64,000 nucleotides of DNA. It comes from JAWKWH01 sp041397625 (GTDB lineage Bacteria > Pseudomonadota > Alphaproteobacteria > Rhizobiales > Rhizobiaceae). The DNA lies in assembly GCA_041397625.1 (NCBI GenBank), contig JAWKWH010000001.1:620001-684000 (forward strand), read 5' to 3'. Position numbers and translations under genes: made by a program. Shown here one piece after another: positions 7,688-17,193 of the stretch. Within the stretch, counting starts at the first letter, position 1, and each line of letters begins with the position of its first letter. The notes beneath the pieces are model-generated. The model did no database searches. It was not told where the DNA came from and saw only the letters and a program-made list of their open reading frames with translations.

Positions 7688-9010
7688 ATGGCAAATACCG
7701 ACACGCTTGCAAATCAGGCGCGGCACCACGATGACGGCGCGTTCACGCGTTTCCTGCGCGCCACCGAGATCGATTCGCGCCTTCTCGGCATGGTCGGCGC
7801 CCTGGTACTGATCTGGATCGGTTTTCACCTCTACGGTCATTTCGTCAACGGTTTCGGCGCCTTTCTGACGCCGCGCAACCTGTGGAACCTGTCGGTGCAG
7901 ACCGCGTCGATCGGGATCATGGCGACCGGGATGGTGCTGGTGATCGTCACCCGCAATATCGATCTTTCGGTCGGTTCGATCCTCGGATTCTCGGCCATGG
8001 TCATGGCCATCACGCAGGTCTGGATCCTGCCGCCGATCATGGGGCTCGGTCATCCAGCCATCTGGATCATCGCCGTCGCCATCGGCATCGGTACCGGTGC
8101 GCTCATCGGCGCGCTGCACGGCTGGTTGATCGCCTATCTGAGCATTCCCGCCTTCATCGTCACGCTCGGCGGGCTTCTGGTCTGGCGCGGCGCCGCCTTC
8201 CTGCTTGCGCGCGGCGAGACGATCTCGCCGGTCGACGCCAATTTCGCCCTGATCGGCGGCGGCCCCTTCGGCTCGGTCGGTGCGGTGGCAAGCTGGATCA
8301 TCGGCCTCATCGCCTGCGCCGGCGTCGTGCTGCTTCTGGTCTCCGGCCGGGCACAGCGCAAGCGTTTCCGGTTCCCGCTCAGGCCGGTCTGGGCCGAGGT
8401 TCTGCTGGGCGTTGTCGGCTCGGCGCTGATCCTCGGCTTCGTCGTGTTGGTCAACGCCTATCCCTGGCCGAGCGGCATCGTGCGCCGCTTCGCCGAGGAG
8501 AACAATATCGACATACCCGACGGCGGCCTGTTCATCTCGCACGGCTTCGCCATCCCGGTCCTGATCCTGATCGCGGTCGGCATCTTCATGACCTTCCTGA
8601 CCACCCGCACCCGGTTCGGCCGCTACGTCTTCGCCATCGGCGGCAATCCGGAAGCGGCCGAACTCGCCGGAATCAACACGCGCTGGGTGACGATGAAGAT
8701 CTTCATCCTGATGGGCGCGCTCTGCGGCCTGTCGGCGGCCGTCGCCTCGGCGCGGCTGAATTCGGCGACCAACTCGCTCGGCACGCTGGACGAGCTCTAT
8801 GTCATCGCATCGGCGGTGATCGGCGGCACGTCGCTGTCCGGCGGCATCGGCACGATTTACGGCGCGATCCTCGGCGCGCTGGTCATGCAGTCGCTGCAGA
8901 CCGGCATGGTGCTGATCGGCTTCGACGCGGCGGTGCAGCAACTCGTCGTCGGTTCGGTGCTGGTGATCGCGGTCTATATCGACACCGTCTACCGCAAGCG
9001 CGCCAGGTAA
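7688..9010 (+). CDS. xylH: D-xylose ABC transporter, permease
   Basis: A 440-residue inner-membrane permease of the BPD_transp_2 family (ribose/xylose type) with about ten hydrophobic segments. The conserved stretch NIDLSVGSILGFSAMV lies near residues 93-108, and GGNPEAAELAGINT near 318 is the family's cytoplasmic coupling loop. GGGGGAGG precedes the ATG. It forms the channel for xylose with the XylG ATPase, whose gene begins 11 bp downstream. Family assignment is secure; xylose specificity comes from the adjacent xylF, xylA and xylB. Confidence 0.93.
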   Translation: MANTDTLANQARHHDDGAFTRFLRATEIDSRLLGMVGALVLIWIGFHLYGHFVNGFGAFLTPRNLWNLSVQTASIGIMATGMVLVIVTRNIDLSVGSILGFSAMVMAITQVWILPPIMGLGHPAIWIIAVAIGIGTGALIGALHGWLIAYLSIPAFIVTLGGLLVWRGAAFLLARGETISPVDANFALIGGGPFGSVGAVASWIIGLIACAGVVLLLVSGRAQRKRFRFPLRPVWAEVLLGVVGSALILGFVVLVNAYPWPSGIVRRFAEENNIDIPDGGLFISHGFAIPVLILIAVGIFMTFLTTRTRFGRYVFAIGGNPEAAELAGINTRWVTMKIFILMGALCGLSAAVASARLNSATNSLGTLDELYVIASAVIGGTSLSGGIGTIYGAILGALVMQSLQTGMVLIGFDAAVQQLVVGSVLVIAVYIDTVYRKRAR

Positions 9011-9021
9011 GGGAGGCAATC

Positions 9022-9834
<813 letters not shown>

Positions 9835-9841
9835 CGGACCC

Positions 9842-11296
9842 ATGTATATCGGCCTCGACCTCGGCACCTCCGGCGTCAAGGGGCTGCTCATCGACGCGGA
9901 CCAGAAGGTCGCCGCGTCGGCGACCGAGGCTCTGGAGGTGTCGCGGCCGCACCAAGGCTGGTCGGAACAGGATCCGGCCGAATGGGTGCGTGCTGTCCGC
10001 GAGGTTCTCGCCACGCTGGCCGGTCCCCGCGGCGACGGCCTCGCGGCGGTGCGCGGCATCGGTCTGTCGGGCCAGATGCACGGTGCGACGCTGCTCGACG
10101 ACGAATGCGCACTGCTGCGTCCCTGCATGCTGTGGAACGACACCCGCAGCCACGTCGAGGCGGCCGGCATGGACGCCGATCCGCGCTTCCGCGCGATCAC
10201 CGGCAACATCGTCTTTCCAGGCTTCACCGCGCCGAAGGTGGAATGGGTGCGGCGCAACGAACCGGACATCTTCGCCGAGATAGCCACGGTGGTGCTGCCC
10301 AAGGACTATATCCGCCACTGGTTGACGGGCGAGTTCATCTCCGACATGTCGGACGCCACCGGCACCGCCTGGTTCGATACCGCAAGGCGCGACTGGTCGG
10401 ACGAACTGCTGGCCGAATGCGGCCTGTCGCGCCGGCAAATGCCGCGCCTGGTCGAGGGCAGCGAGGCCGGCGGGCATGTGCGCCGCGAGCTTGCCGCGCA
10501 ATTCGGCATGGCCCCAGATGTGATCGTCGCCGGTGGCGCCGGCGACAATGCGGCTTCCGCGATCGGCATGGGCACGATCGGCGAAGGCCAGGCCTTCGTC
10601 TCCATCGGCACGTCCGGGGTGCTTTTCGCCGCCAACGACGCCTATCTGCCCAATCCGGCAAGCGCGGTGCACACATTCTGCCATGCGCTGCCGGACACCT
10701 GGCACCAGATGGGCGTGATCCTGTCGGCGAGCGACGCGCTCAACTGGTATGCCGGCATCGTCGGCGCGTCGGCCGACGAATTGACCGCCGAACTGGGCGA
10801 CACGCTGCGCGGACCCGGTTCGGTGACCTTCCTGCCCTATCTTTCGGGCGAGCGCACGCCGCACAACGATGCCGCCATCCGCGGCGCCTTCGCCGGGCTG
10901 GAACACGCCACAGACCGGGCGGCGCTGACCCGTGCCGTGCTCGAAGGCGTGGCCTTCGCACTCGCCGACAGTCTCTTCGCGCTCGGCCAGGCCGGCACGA
11001 CGCTCGACCGCGTCACCGCCGTCGGCGGCGGGTCGCGCTCGCGCTACTGGCTGAAGCTCATTGCCACCATCCTCGGTATTCCGGTCGATATCCCCGGCGA
11101 GGGCGATTTCGGCGCCGCCTTCGGTGCGGCCCGGCTGGGGTTGATCGCCGCCGAGGGCGCCGATCCGCGCGCGGTGTGCACGCCGCCGGCCATTTCTCGA
11201 ACGATCGAGCCCGAGGCCGAACTGCGGCGGGCCTATGACGACGCCTATGCGCGCTACCGCGCGCTCTATCCCGCCATCAAGGGGGCAACCACATGA
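9842..11296 (+). CDS. xylB: Xylulokinase
   Basis: A 484-residue FGGY-family carbohydrate kinase that phosphorylates D-xylulose to xylulose 5-phosphate. The N-terminal ATP-phosphate loop GLDLGTSGVKGLLID and the segment GLSGQMHG are typical of xylulokinase, as is the C-terminal GGGSRSRYW. The length matches E. coli XylB (484). The start at 9842 (MYIGLDLG) is 7 bp after xylG. The stop overlaps the xylA start as ATGA, so the two enzymes are translationally coupled. Confidence 0.95.
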   Translation: MYIGLDLGTSGVKGLLIDADQKVAASATEALEVSRPHQGWSEQDPAEWVRAVREVLATLAGPRGDGLAAVRGIGLSGQMHGATLLDDECALLRPCMLWNDTRSHVEAAGMDADPRFRAITGNIVFPGFTAPKVEWVRRNEPDIFAEIATVVLPKDYIRHWLTGEFISDMSDATGTAWFDTARRDWSDELLAECGLSRRQMPRLVEGSEAGGHVRRELAAQFGMAPDVIVAGGAGDNAASAIGMGTIGEGQAFVSIGTSGVLFAANDAYLPNPASAVHTFCHALPDTWHQMGVILSASDALNWYAGIVGASADELTAELGDTLRGPGSVTFLPYLSGERTPHNDAAIRGAFAGLEHATDRAALTRAVLEGVAFALADSLFALGQAGTTLDRVTAVGGGSRSRYWLKLIATILGIPVDIPGEGDFGAAFGAARLGLIAAEGADPRAVCTPPAISRTIEPEAELRRAYDDAYARYRALYPAIKGATT

Positions 11297-12615
11297 GCAC
11301 CGGCTTCTTCGGCGATATCGGCAAGATCCCCTTCGAGGGACCGGACAGCGCCAATCCGCTCGCCTTCCGTTTCTATGATCCCGACGAGATGGTCATGGGC
11401 AGGCGCATGGAGGATCATCTGCGCTTTGCCGTGGCCTACTGGCATTCATTTGCCTGGCCGGGCGGCGATCCGTTCGGCGGCCAGACCTTCGACCGTCCCT
11501 GGTTTGCCGACCGCATGGGCGACACGATCAAGGCGGCGCGGCTGAAGGCCGATATCGCCTTCGAGATGTTCTCGCTGCTCGGCGTGCCGTTCTACTGCTT
11601 CCACGACGCAGACGTCAGGCCCGAGGGCGCGGACTTCGCCGAAAACACCGCCAATCTGAACGCCATCGTCGACTACCTTGCCGACAAGCAGGCGGCGACC
11701 GGCACGAAGCTGCTGTGGGGCACCGCCAACCTGTTCGGCCATCGCCGCTACATGGCCGGCGCCGCCTCCAATCCGGACCCGGACGTGTTTGCCTTTGCCG
11801 CTGCCACGGTGAAGACCTGCATGGATGCCACCCACCGCCTCGGTGGCCAGAACTACGTGCTGTGGGGCGGGCGCGAGGGCTACGAGACGCTGCTCAACAC
11901 CGATTTGGCGCGCGAGGACCGGCAGCTCGGCCGTTTCATGAACCTCGTCGTCGACTACAAGCACAAGATCGGCTTCGACGGCACGATCCTGATCGAGCCG
12001 AAACCGCAGGAGCCGACCAAGCACCAGTACGATTACGACGTCGCTACCGTCTACGGCTTCCTGAAGCGCCATGGTCTGGAAGGCGAAATCAAGGTCAATA
12101 TCGAGCAGGGCCACGCCATCCTGGCCGGCCATTCCTTCGAGCACGAGATCGCGCTCGCCCGTGCACTCGGCATTTTCGGTTCCATCGACATGAACCGCAA
12201 CGACTACCAGTCGGGCTGGGATACCGACCAGTTCCCCAACAATGCGGCCGAGGTCGCGCTCGCCTACTACCACATCCTGGCGGGCGGCGGCTTCACCTCC
12301 GGCGGCACCAATTTTGACGCCAAGCTCCGGCGCCAGTCGCTGGAGCCCGACGATCTGCTGATCGCCCATATCGGCGGCATGGACACCTGCGCCCGCGGCC
12401 TGAAGGCCGCCGCCCGCATGCTCGAGGACGGTGTGCTCACGACCTTCGTTGACGGACGCTACGCCGGCTGGGGATCTCCCGGTGCGAAGAAGATGCTCGA
12501 CGGGGATATGGCGCTCGACGAGATCGCCGCCCATGTCGAGGCGGCGGACGTGAACCCGCAGCCGCGCTCCGGCCGCCAGGAACTGCTGGAAAACATCGTC
12601 AACCGCTATGTCTGA
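11293..12615 (+). CDS. xylA: Xylose isomerase
   Basis: A 440-residue TIM-barrel enzyme that converts D-xylose to D-xylulose, the first step of the pathway completed by xylB. It has the group II signatures FYCFHDADVRPEG, LWGGREGYETLLNTD and the metal-ligand segment IEPKPQEPTKHQYDYD. The length equals that of the E. coli enzyme. It is the last gene of xylFHGBA, overlapping xylB by 4 bp. No strong terminator was seen in the 125 bp that follow. Confidence 0.96.
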   Translation: MSTGFFGDIGKIPFEGPDSANPLAFRFYDPDEMVMGRRMEDHLRFAVAYWHSFAWPGGDPFGGQTFDRPWFADRMGDTIKAARLKADIAFEMFSLLGVPFYCFHDADVRPEGADFAENTANLNAIVDYLADKQAATGTKLLWGTANLFGHRRYMAGAASNPDPDVFAFAAATVKTCMDATHRLGGQNYVLWGGREGYETLLNTDLAREDRQLGRFMNLVVDYKHKIGFDGTILIEPKPQEPTKHQYDYDVATVYGFLKRHGLEGEIKVNIEQGHAILAGHSFEHEIALARALGIFGSIDMNRNDYQSGWDTDQFPNNAAEVALAYYHILAGGGFTSGGTNFDAKLRRQSLEPDDLLIAHIGGMDTCARGLKAAARMLEDGVLTTFVDGRYAGWGSPGAKKMLDGDMALDEIAAHVEAADVNPQPRSGRQELLENIVNRYV

Positions 12616-12655
12616 ATTTCTCCGTGGCGATTGCGGCTTGCCGGCCGGCCGATCC

Positions 12656-12680
12656 AAACATATAAAAGTTTGAATGTTTA
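12656..12680 (+). promoter_or_regulatory. Predicted SoxR operator upstream of the metallo-hydrolase gene
   Basis: The 18-mer ATATAAAAGTTTGAATGT (12660-12677) matches the site before soxC (21260-21277) at 16 of 18 positions. It is framed by a 6-bp inverted repeat AAACAT / ATGTTT (12656-12661 and 12674-12679). It is an AT-rich island in very GC-rich surroundings, 61-81 bp before the ATG at 12741. No consensus -35 is evident. Confidence 0.55.
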
Positions 12681-12740
12681 GCGCGGTTCTGCGCTGGGCC
12701 AATGGGTTGACCATCGCCGAGCCGCAACGGGAGGACGGCG

Positions 12741-13646
12741 ATGGCATCGGACCGCAGGCAGTTTATGGCAATCATGGGCGCGGCATTGCTGGTGCCGGCG
12801 GCCGGTCGTGTACGGGCGCAGGCGCTCGGCGACAAGACCGTCAGGACCGTCAGCGACGGCAATCTCGTCCTGCCGGTCTCCTTCATCCTGCCGGACATGC
12901 CGGCCGCCGAGCGCGAGGCGCTGTTTGCCGAGCACGGACTTCCGACCGACCGGTTCGAACCGGAGTGCAACCTGACCCTTGTCGAGGACGGCGACCGCAC
13001 CGTGCTGTTCGACGCCGGCGCCGGACCGAATTTCATGCCGAGCGCCGGCAAGCTCGGCGAGACGCTGGCGGAAGCCGGCATCGAGCCGGAAACCATCACC
13101 GACGTCGTCTTCACCCACGCCCATCCGGATCATCTTTGGGGCATCATCGACGATTTCGACGAGATCGCCTTTCCCGAGGCGCGATTGCATATGGGTCGGG
13201 CGGAATGGGATTTCTGGCACGCCTCCGACGTTCTCGACAAGGTCGGCGAGGCCCGCCAGGCCTTCGCCGTCGGCGCGCGGAACCGCATGGCCGTCATGGA
13301 GGACCGCGTGCAGCTGTTCGAAGCCGGCACCGAGGTGCTGCCGGGCATCGAGGCGGTCGCGACCTTCGGCCACACGCCCGGCCACATGTCGTTCGCCGTC
13401 CATGGCGGCGGCGACTACCTGATGGTGATCGGCGACGCGCTCACCAACCATGCGCTGTCATTCGCCAAACCGGGTTGGCATTACGGCAACGACCAGGATC
13501 CGGAGACCGCCGCGAAGACCAGGCCCGCGCTGCTCGATCGGCTCGCCGGCGACAGGGCGGAGATCGTCGGGTTCCATCTGCCGGATGGCGGGCGCGGGCG
13601 CGTCGAGCGTGACGGCGTGGCCTATCGCTTCGCCCGGGACGGCTGA
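12741..13646 (+). CDS. Exported MBL-fold metallo-hydrolase next to the sox genes
   Basis: A 301-residue metallo-beta-lactamase-fold protein. The zinc-binding motif THAHPDHLWG is present, with later histidines in FGHTPGHMS and an Asp in VIGDALTNHAL. The N-terminus (DRRQFMAIMG, then hydrophobic residues ending near VRAQA) looks like a twin-arginine or Sec signal, which places the protein in the periplasm. Sox clusters in other bacteria carry MBL-fold genes (soxH and soxG), but I cannot say this is either. The start is the ATG at 12741 after GGGAGG. Its upstream region holds a copy of the proposed SoxR operator, which suggests a role in sulfur oxidation. Confidence 0.75.
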   Translation: MASDRRQFMAIMGAALLVPAAGRVRAQALGDKTVRTVSDGNLVLPVSFILPDMPAAEREALFAEHGLPTDRFEPECNLTLVEDGDRTVLFDAGAGPNFMPSAGKLGETLAEAGIEPETITDVVFTHAHPDHLWGIIDDFDEIAFPEARLHMGRAEWDFWHASDVLDKVGEARQAFAVGARNRMAVMEDRVQLFEAGTEVLPGIEAVATFGHTPGHMSFAVHGGGDYLMVIGDALTNHALSFAKPGWHYGNDQDPETAAKTRPALLDRLAGDRAEIVGFHLPDGGRGRVERDGVAYRFARDG

Positions 13647-13655
13647 CCGGGAACC

Positions 13656-14732
13656 CTATTCGGCAAAGCGGCGAAACGGCGCCGTCACCGACCCTTCCAG
13701 CAACCAGGCAAGACCCATGCGCGCGCCGACGGCGATCGACAGCATGGTGACTGGCGCCGAGACCGCCAGCAGCGAGGCGGCGCTGACGCCTTGACCGATC
13801 GTGCAGCCGAGCGCCAGCACGCCGCCAAAACCCATCATCGCCGCACCGATGATGTGGCGGCTGAGCTCGGCAGCGTCGTCGCAGGCCTCCCAGCGCATGT
13901 CGTCGGCCTGCTGCGCCGCAATGAAGGCGCCGAGAAGCGTGCCGACGACGAGGCCGACGCCGTAATCGGGCGCCGTGCCGGTGTAGGCGACGAACTGAAG
14001 GATCGTGTCGGAGACCGGTGTGACGTAGCTTGCCGATTCGACCTGCACCGGGTCGAACGACAGTTCGCGCAGCGCCGAGGTGACGATCCAGCCGAATGCG
14101 ATCACCGCGCCGATCGTGACGCCGGTGGCGATGGCCTTGGCGTTGGAGCGAAACCCGCCATCCATGAAGACCCATGCCGCGGGCAGGCCGATCGCCGCCG
14201 CCGTCACCACCAATGTCAGGTCAAGTCCGGTCAGCGCGTTGACCAGCGAAGGAAGCGACTGGTCGCCGGCAAAGGAAAGATCGAATTCCAGCGGCTCGAG
14301 TATTTCGGTGCGGCCGAGCGCCAGCAGGCCGCGCTGGGTCGACATGGCGACGAGGCCGAGCATAAGCACCGCCATCAGGCTCTTCAGGCTGCCGCCGCCG
14401 AGGCGCACCAGCGCGCCGTAGCCGCAGGTGCCGATCAGCGCCATGCCGAAACCGAAGGAAAGGCCGCCGATGACGGCCGCGGGCAGGCCGAGGGAGGGCG
14501 TGAGATAGAAGCTGGCCGTCGGGTCGACGAAACCCGCGGCCGCGGCGATCTGGGTGAGCGTTGCCGCGGCCACTGCCGCCAGCACCCAGGTTCTCACCCC
14601 GTCGGAATTGCCGCCATACCAGTATTGTTCCAGCGCCGACAGAGTGCAGAAGAAGTTGCGCCGCGCCACGTAGCCGAGCACCAGCCCGGCAACGAGGCCG
14701 CATAACGGCAACGCTATCGAGACACGGTCCAT
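13656..14732 (-). CDS. soxT: YeeE/YedE-family membrane transporter, SoxT
   Basis: A 358-residue polytopic inner-membrane protein of the YeeE/YedE family, whose characterised members import thiosulfate or other sulfur compounds. Two repeat units each carry a Gly/Cys motif: RNFFCTLSALEQYW and GMALIGTCGYGALVRLGGGS in the first half, GGVLALGCTIGQGVSA in the second. Position as the third gene of soxS-soxR-soxT, divergent from soxV, matches the soxSRT locus of Pseudaminobacter, needed there for thiosulfate oxidation. It is convergent with the MBL-fold gene. The exact substrate is inferred. Confidence 0.85.
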   Translation of the reverse strand: MDRVSIALPLCGLVAGLVLGYVARRNFFCTLSALEQYWYGGNSDGVRTWVLAAVAAATLTQIAAAAGFVDPTASFYLTPSLGLPAAVIGGLSFGFGMALIGTCGYGALVRLGGGSLKSLMAVLMLGLVAMSTQRGLLALGRTEILEPLEFDLSFAGDQSLPSLVNALTGLDLTLVVTAAAIGLPAAWVFMDGGFRSNAKAIATGVTIGAVIAFGWIVTSALRELSFDPVQVESASYVTPVSDTILQFVAYTGTAPDYGVGLVVGTLLGAFIAAQQADDMRWEACDDAAELSRHIIGAAMMGFGGVLALGCTIGQGVSAASLLAVSAPVTMLSIAVGARMGLAWLLEGSVTAPFRRFAE

Positions 14733-14809
14733 TGCGTGTCTGACACTCCTCCCTCGGCGCCGGACGCCGCCGGCGCTATGTTCATTGTATCAGGGCAGCC
14801 TTCCTGCCA

Positions 14810-15169
14810 CTACAACCGGCGAACCCTGGGCTCGCGCACCGGCGTGCAGAACATGTCGTAGAGCTGGCCGACAATGGCCGATATGTCCTTGCTGGCGATG
14901 CTGTAGTAAATCTGCCGGCCTTCGCGGCGTGTCGCCACCAGCCGGTCGAAACGCAGGCGCGCCAGTTGCTGGGATACCGCGGCCTGCGGCATGGACATGA
15001 TCGCTTCCAGTTCCGACACGGATTTCTCGCCCTCGGTCAGCAGGCACAGGATCAGAAGTCGCGTCTCGTGCGACAGCGCCTTCAGCAGATCGCTTGCCGC
15101 GCGCGCCTGTTCGAACAGTTCTTTCAACTCCTGCGGAGAGGCGTCGGGTTTCAGTTTGGGAAGCGCCAT
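14810..15169 (-). CDS. soxR: ArsR-type sulfur-responsive repressor SoxR (SqrR/BigR-like)
   Basis: A 119-residue winged-helix repressor of the ArsR family, with recognition region MSMPQAAVSQQLARLR (about 58-73) and wing RREGRQIYY (81-89). Cys42 (LILCLL) and Cys108 (DMFCTP) are the only cysteines and match in number and position the pair of SqrR/BigR, which form a polysulfide bridge on contact with reactive sulfur and then release DNA. In Pseudaminobacter the soxSRT product SoxR represses sox by binding the soxS-soxV and soxW-soxX gaps. Both gaps here contain AT-rich candidate sites. It lies 43 bp after soxS. Confidence 0.88.
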   Translation of the reverse strand: MALPKLKPDASPQELKELFEQARAASDLLKALSHETRLLILCLLTEGEKSVSELEAIMSMPQAAVSQQLARLRFDRLVATRREGRQIYYSIASKDISAIVGQLYDMFCTPVREPRVRRL

Positions 15170-15212
15170 CTTGTCAGACCGGTGTTTCCAAAGTTGGCTT
15201 GATCATAACCGT

Positions 15213-15608
15213 TCAGCCGGAAGTGTCCAAGCCGTTGGGCAGTTTTCGCAGCATCTCGTCGACCAGGAACCAGAAGAACTGGTCGCCGGCATAGCCGCGC
15301 AGGCGGTCGATTTCCTCGCCGTCATGGACCAGGACGAAGGTTGGCGTGACATGCTCCCGGACGATGTTCTCCAGGTCATCGGGCCATTCCCCGTCGAGAT
15401 CGATGCGCCGCAACGGCGCCACCGCGCCCTCCCTGGTCTTCGCGTAGATCGGACCGATTTCTGCGTGCCAGCGATCGCACCAGACGCAGCCGCGGCGCTC
15501 GAGCATCAGCAGTTCGGCGGCATTTGCGGTCGATTGGAAAAGTCCCGCCAGGCCGGCCGCGAGCACGCTCGCCTGCACTGCCAGAAGAACCGGTTTCCAG
15601 ATTGCCAT
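15213..15608 (-). CDS. soxS: Thioredoxin-like protein SoxS
   Basis: A 131-residue periplasmic thioredoxin-fold protein: signal peptide (about 1-30, ending TANAAE) and a C41-V-W-C44 active site after LLMLERRG. In Paracoccus, SoxS reduces and reactivates SoxYZ, whose terminal cysteine carries the sulfur substrate. It is the first gene of the leftward soxSRT unit and divergent from soxV across a 142-bp AT-containing control region. Confidence 0.88.
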   Translation of the reverse strand: MAIWKPVLLAVQASVLAAGLAGLFQSTANAAELLMLERRGCVWCDRWHAEIGPIYAKTREGAVAPLRRIDLDGEWPDDLENIVREHVTPTFVLVHDGEEIDRLRGYAGDQFFWFLVDEMLRKLPNGLDTSG

Positions 15609-15631
15609 TTCGCCTCTCCGCGAAAAGCGCG

Positions 15632-15678
15632 TTGCCGCCGCGCCAAAGTTATATATAGTAATTCCCGAATATTTTAAA
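15632..15678. promoter_or_regulatory. soxS-soxV divergent promoter/operator region
   Basis: The 142-bp gap contains an AT-rich patch (15648-15676). Rightward, TTGCCG (15632-15637) and TATAGT (15654-15659), 16 bp apart, could drive soxV. Leftward, TTTAAA and TATATA, about 17 bp apart, could drive soxS. Inside lies ATTCCCGAAT (15661-15670), an imperfect palindrome of ATTC/GAAT half-sites like those described for SqrR. It resembles the other sox operators only weakly (about 11 of 18), so the exact binding site is uncertain. Confidence 0.5.
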
Positions 15679-15750
15679 CTGCCGACCTGTTTGTGTCCAT
15701 CCGCAATTGACGGACAGCCACGGCAGGTTCAAGCGGCGGGTTTCGGTCTC

Positions 15751-16485
15751 ATGTTGGATATCGGCATCGGTGCGGCACTTCTGGCGGGACTGCTTTCCTT
15801 CGTCTCGCCCTGCGTGCTGCCCATCGTGCCGCCCTATCTCGCCTATCTCGCCGGCATCAGCTTTTCCGAACTGTCCGGCGATGACATCGAGCCCGGCACG
15901 TCGCGGCGCATCGTGCTCGCCTCGCTCTGTTTCGTGCTCGGCTTCACCACCGTGTTCGTCGCCTTCGGCGCCACGGCAAGCATCGTCGGCCAGGCGGTGT
16001 CGCGCTATTTCGACACGCTGTCGATCATCGCCGGCGTCATCGTCATCGCTATGGGCCTGCATTTTCTCGGCGTGTTCCGCATCGGGCTGTTGTACCGGGA
16101 GGCGAGGATCGACATCGGCACCCGGCCTGCCGGCTATGTCGGCGCCTATGTGATGGGGCTTGCGTTTGCCTTCGGCTGGACGCCCTGCGTCGGCCCGGTC
16201 CTCGCCGCCATCCTGTTCGTCGCAGGCGCCGAGGATACGGCACTGCGCGGCGCGATGCTGCTGGCGGTCTATTCGCTTGGCATCGGCGTGCCGTTCCTGC
16301 TGGCAGCCGCCTTCGCCAGCCGGTTCCTTGGCTGGGCCAACCGGCTCAAGAAGCGGATGGGAGCGATCGAGAAGGCGATGGGCGGCCTGCTGGTCATCAC
16401 GGGCGTTCTGTTCATCACCGGTTCCATGTCGCTCATTGCCCAGTGGTTGATCGACGCGTTTCCGGCATTCCAGACAATCGGATAG
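15751..16485 (+). CDS. soxV: CcdA-type thiol:disulfide transporter SoxV
   Basis: A 244-residue inner-membrane protein of the CcdA/DsbD-beta family with six predicted membrane spans. The two redox cysteines are in the right places: C21 in VSPCVLP and C146 in FGWTPCVGP. It carries reducing equivalents from cytoplasmic thioredoxin to periplasmic SoxW and SoxS. The start at 15751 (MLDIGIG) gives the family's usual N-terminus directly before the first span; the longer frame to 15691 adds a hydrophilic stretch over the promoter. soxW follows after 9 bp. Confidence 0.9.
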   Translation: MLDIGIGAALLAGLLSFVSPCVLPIVPPYLAYLAGISFSELSGDDIEPGTSRRIVLASLCFVLGFTTVFVAFGATASIVGQAVSRYFDTLSIIAGVIVIAMGLHFLGVFRIGLLYREARIDIGTRPAGYVGAYVMGLAFAFGWTPCVGPVLAAILFVAGAEDTALRGAMLLAVYSLGIGVPFLLAAAFASRFLGWANRLKKRMGAIEKAMGGLLVITGVLFITGSMSLIAQWLIDAFPAFQTIG

Positions 16486-16494
16486 GAGGAAGAG

Positions 16495-17079
16495 ATGAGA
16501 CGTATGGCACTGGCCGCCCTCGTTGCGGCGATGTGGATCCTGCCCGCTTCGGCCGTGGAGATCGGCGACGACGGCCTGCACAAGCAGGAATGGTTCTCCA
16601 TCACCTTCCGCGATATCGCCGAGGATATCGAGGCCGCTTCCGGAAGCGGCAAGCGCCTCGTCCTGATGTTCGAGCAGCGCGGCTGCATCTATTGCAAGGA
16701 GGTGCATGAAACCGTGCTGACCGATCCCCAGGTCCGCGACTACATCAAGGCCAACTACATGGTTGTTCAGTACAATCTTTATGGCGACGAGGAGGTCGTC
16801 GACAGCGACGGCGAGGTGCTGACCGAAAAGACGGCGGCGCGCAAATGGGGCATCCTGTTCACCCCGACGATGATGTTCATGCCGGAAGCGGCGTCCGGCG
16901 GCGAGAACGCCAAGAACGCCGCCGTGGCGATCATGCCCGGCGCCTTCCACAAGGGCACCTTTCTCGACATGTTCACATGGGTGCGCGAAAAAGGATATGA
17001 AACCGACGAGGGTTTTCAGCAGTATCATGCTCGCCGCATCCGGGAGCGGCAGGAGGCGGGAGAGGTCAATACCGACTGA
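16495..17079 (+). CDS. soxW: Periplasmic thioredoxin SoxW
   Basis: A 194-residue exported thioredoxin-fold protein with a signal peptide (about 1-20, ILPASAVEI) and a C64-I-Y-C67 active site in the context FEQRGCIYCKEVHE. It is the likely partner reduced by SoxV, acting on haem or SoxYZ thiols in the periplasm. The AGGAGG ribosome-binding site lies 4-5 bp before the ATG. It is the last gene of the short soxVW unit, before the soxX control region. Confidence 0.9.
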   Translation: MRRMALAALVAAMWILPASAVEIGDDGLHKQEWFSITFRDIAEDIEAASGSGKRLVLMFEQRGCIYCKEVHETVLTDPQVRDYIKANYMVVQYNLYGDEEVVDSDGEVLTEKTAARKWGILFTPTMMFMPEAASGGENAKNAAVAIMPGAFHKGTFLDMFTWVREKGYETDEGFQQYHARRIRERQEAGEVNTD

Positions 17080-17093
17080 CGACAAACATGGAC

Positions 17094-17111
17094 ACATTCA
17101 AATAATACTAT
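17094..17111 (-). promoter_or_regulatory. Predicted SoxR operator in the soxW-soxX gap
   Basis: ACATTCAAATAATACTAT on the plus strand is, read on the minus strand, a 15-of-18 match to the soxC upstream site and keeps the core TTTGAATGT. It lies 83-100 bp before the soxX start, in the same gap where SoxR binds in Pseudaminobacter. Orientation is opposite to the copies before soxC and the hydrolase gene. Confidence 0.55.
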
Positions 17112-17193
17112 TTATTGCTTGATCGCGGCACCAATCGCGGTTAGCGTTGCGCAAAAATCGGACTGGAATCCGATAGGGATGGAGGAGAATTCG

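Noticed and set aside
7442..9019. 525-codon minus-strand frame opposite xylH
   Set aside because: It mirrors a recognised permease gene; the product is Asp/Arg/His-rich with no domain.
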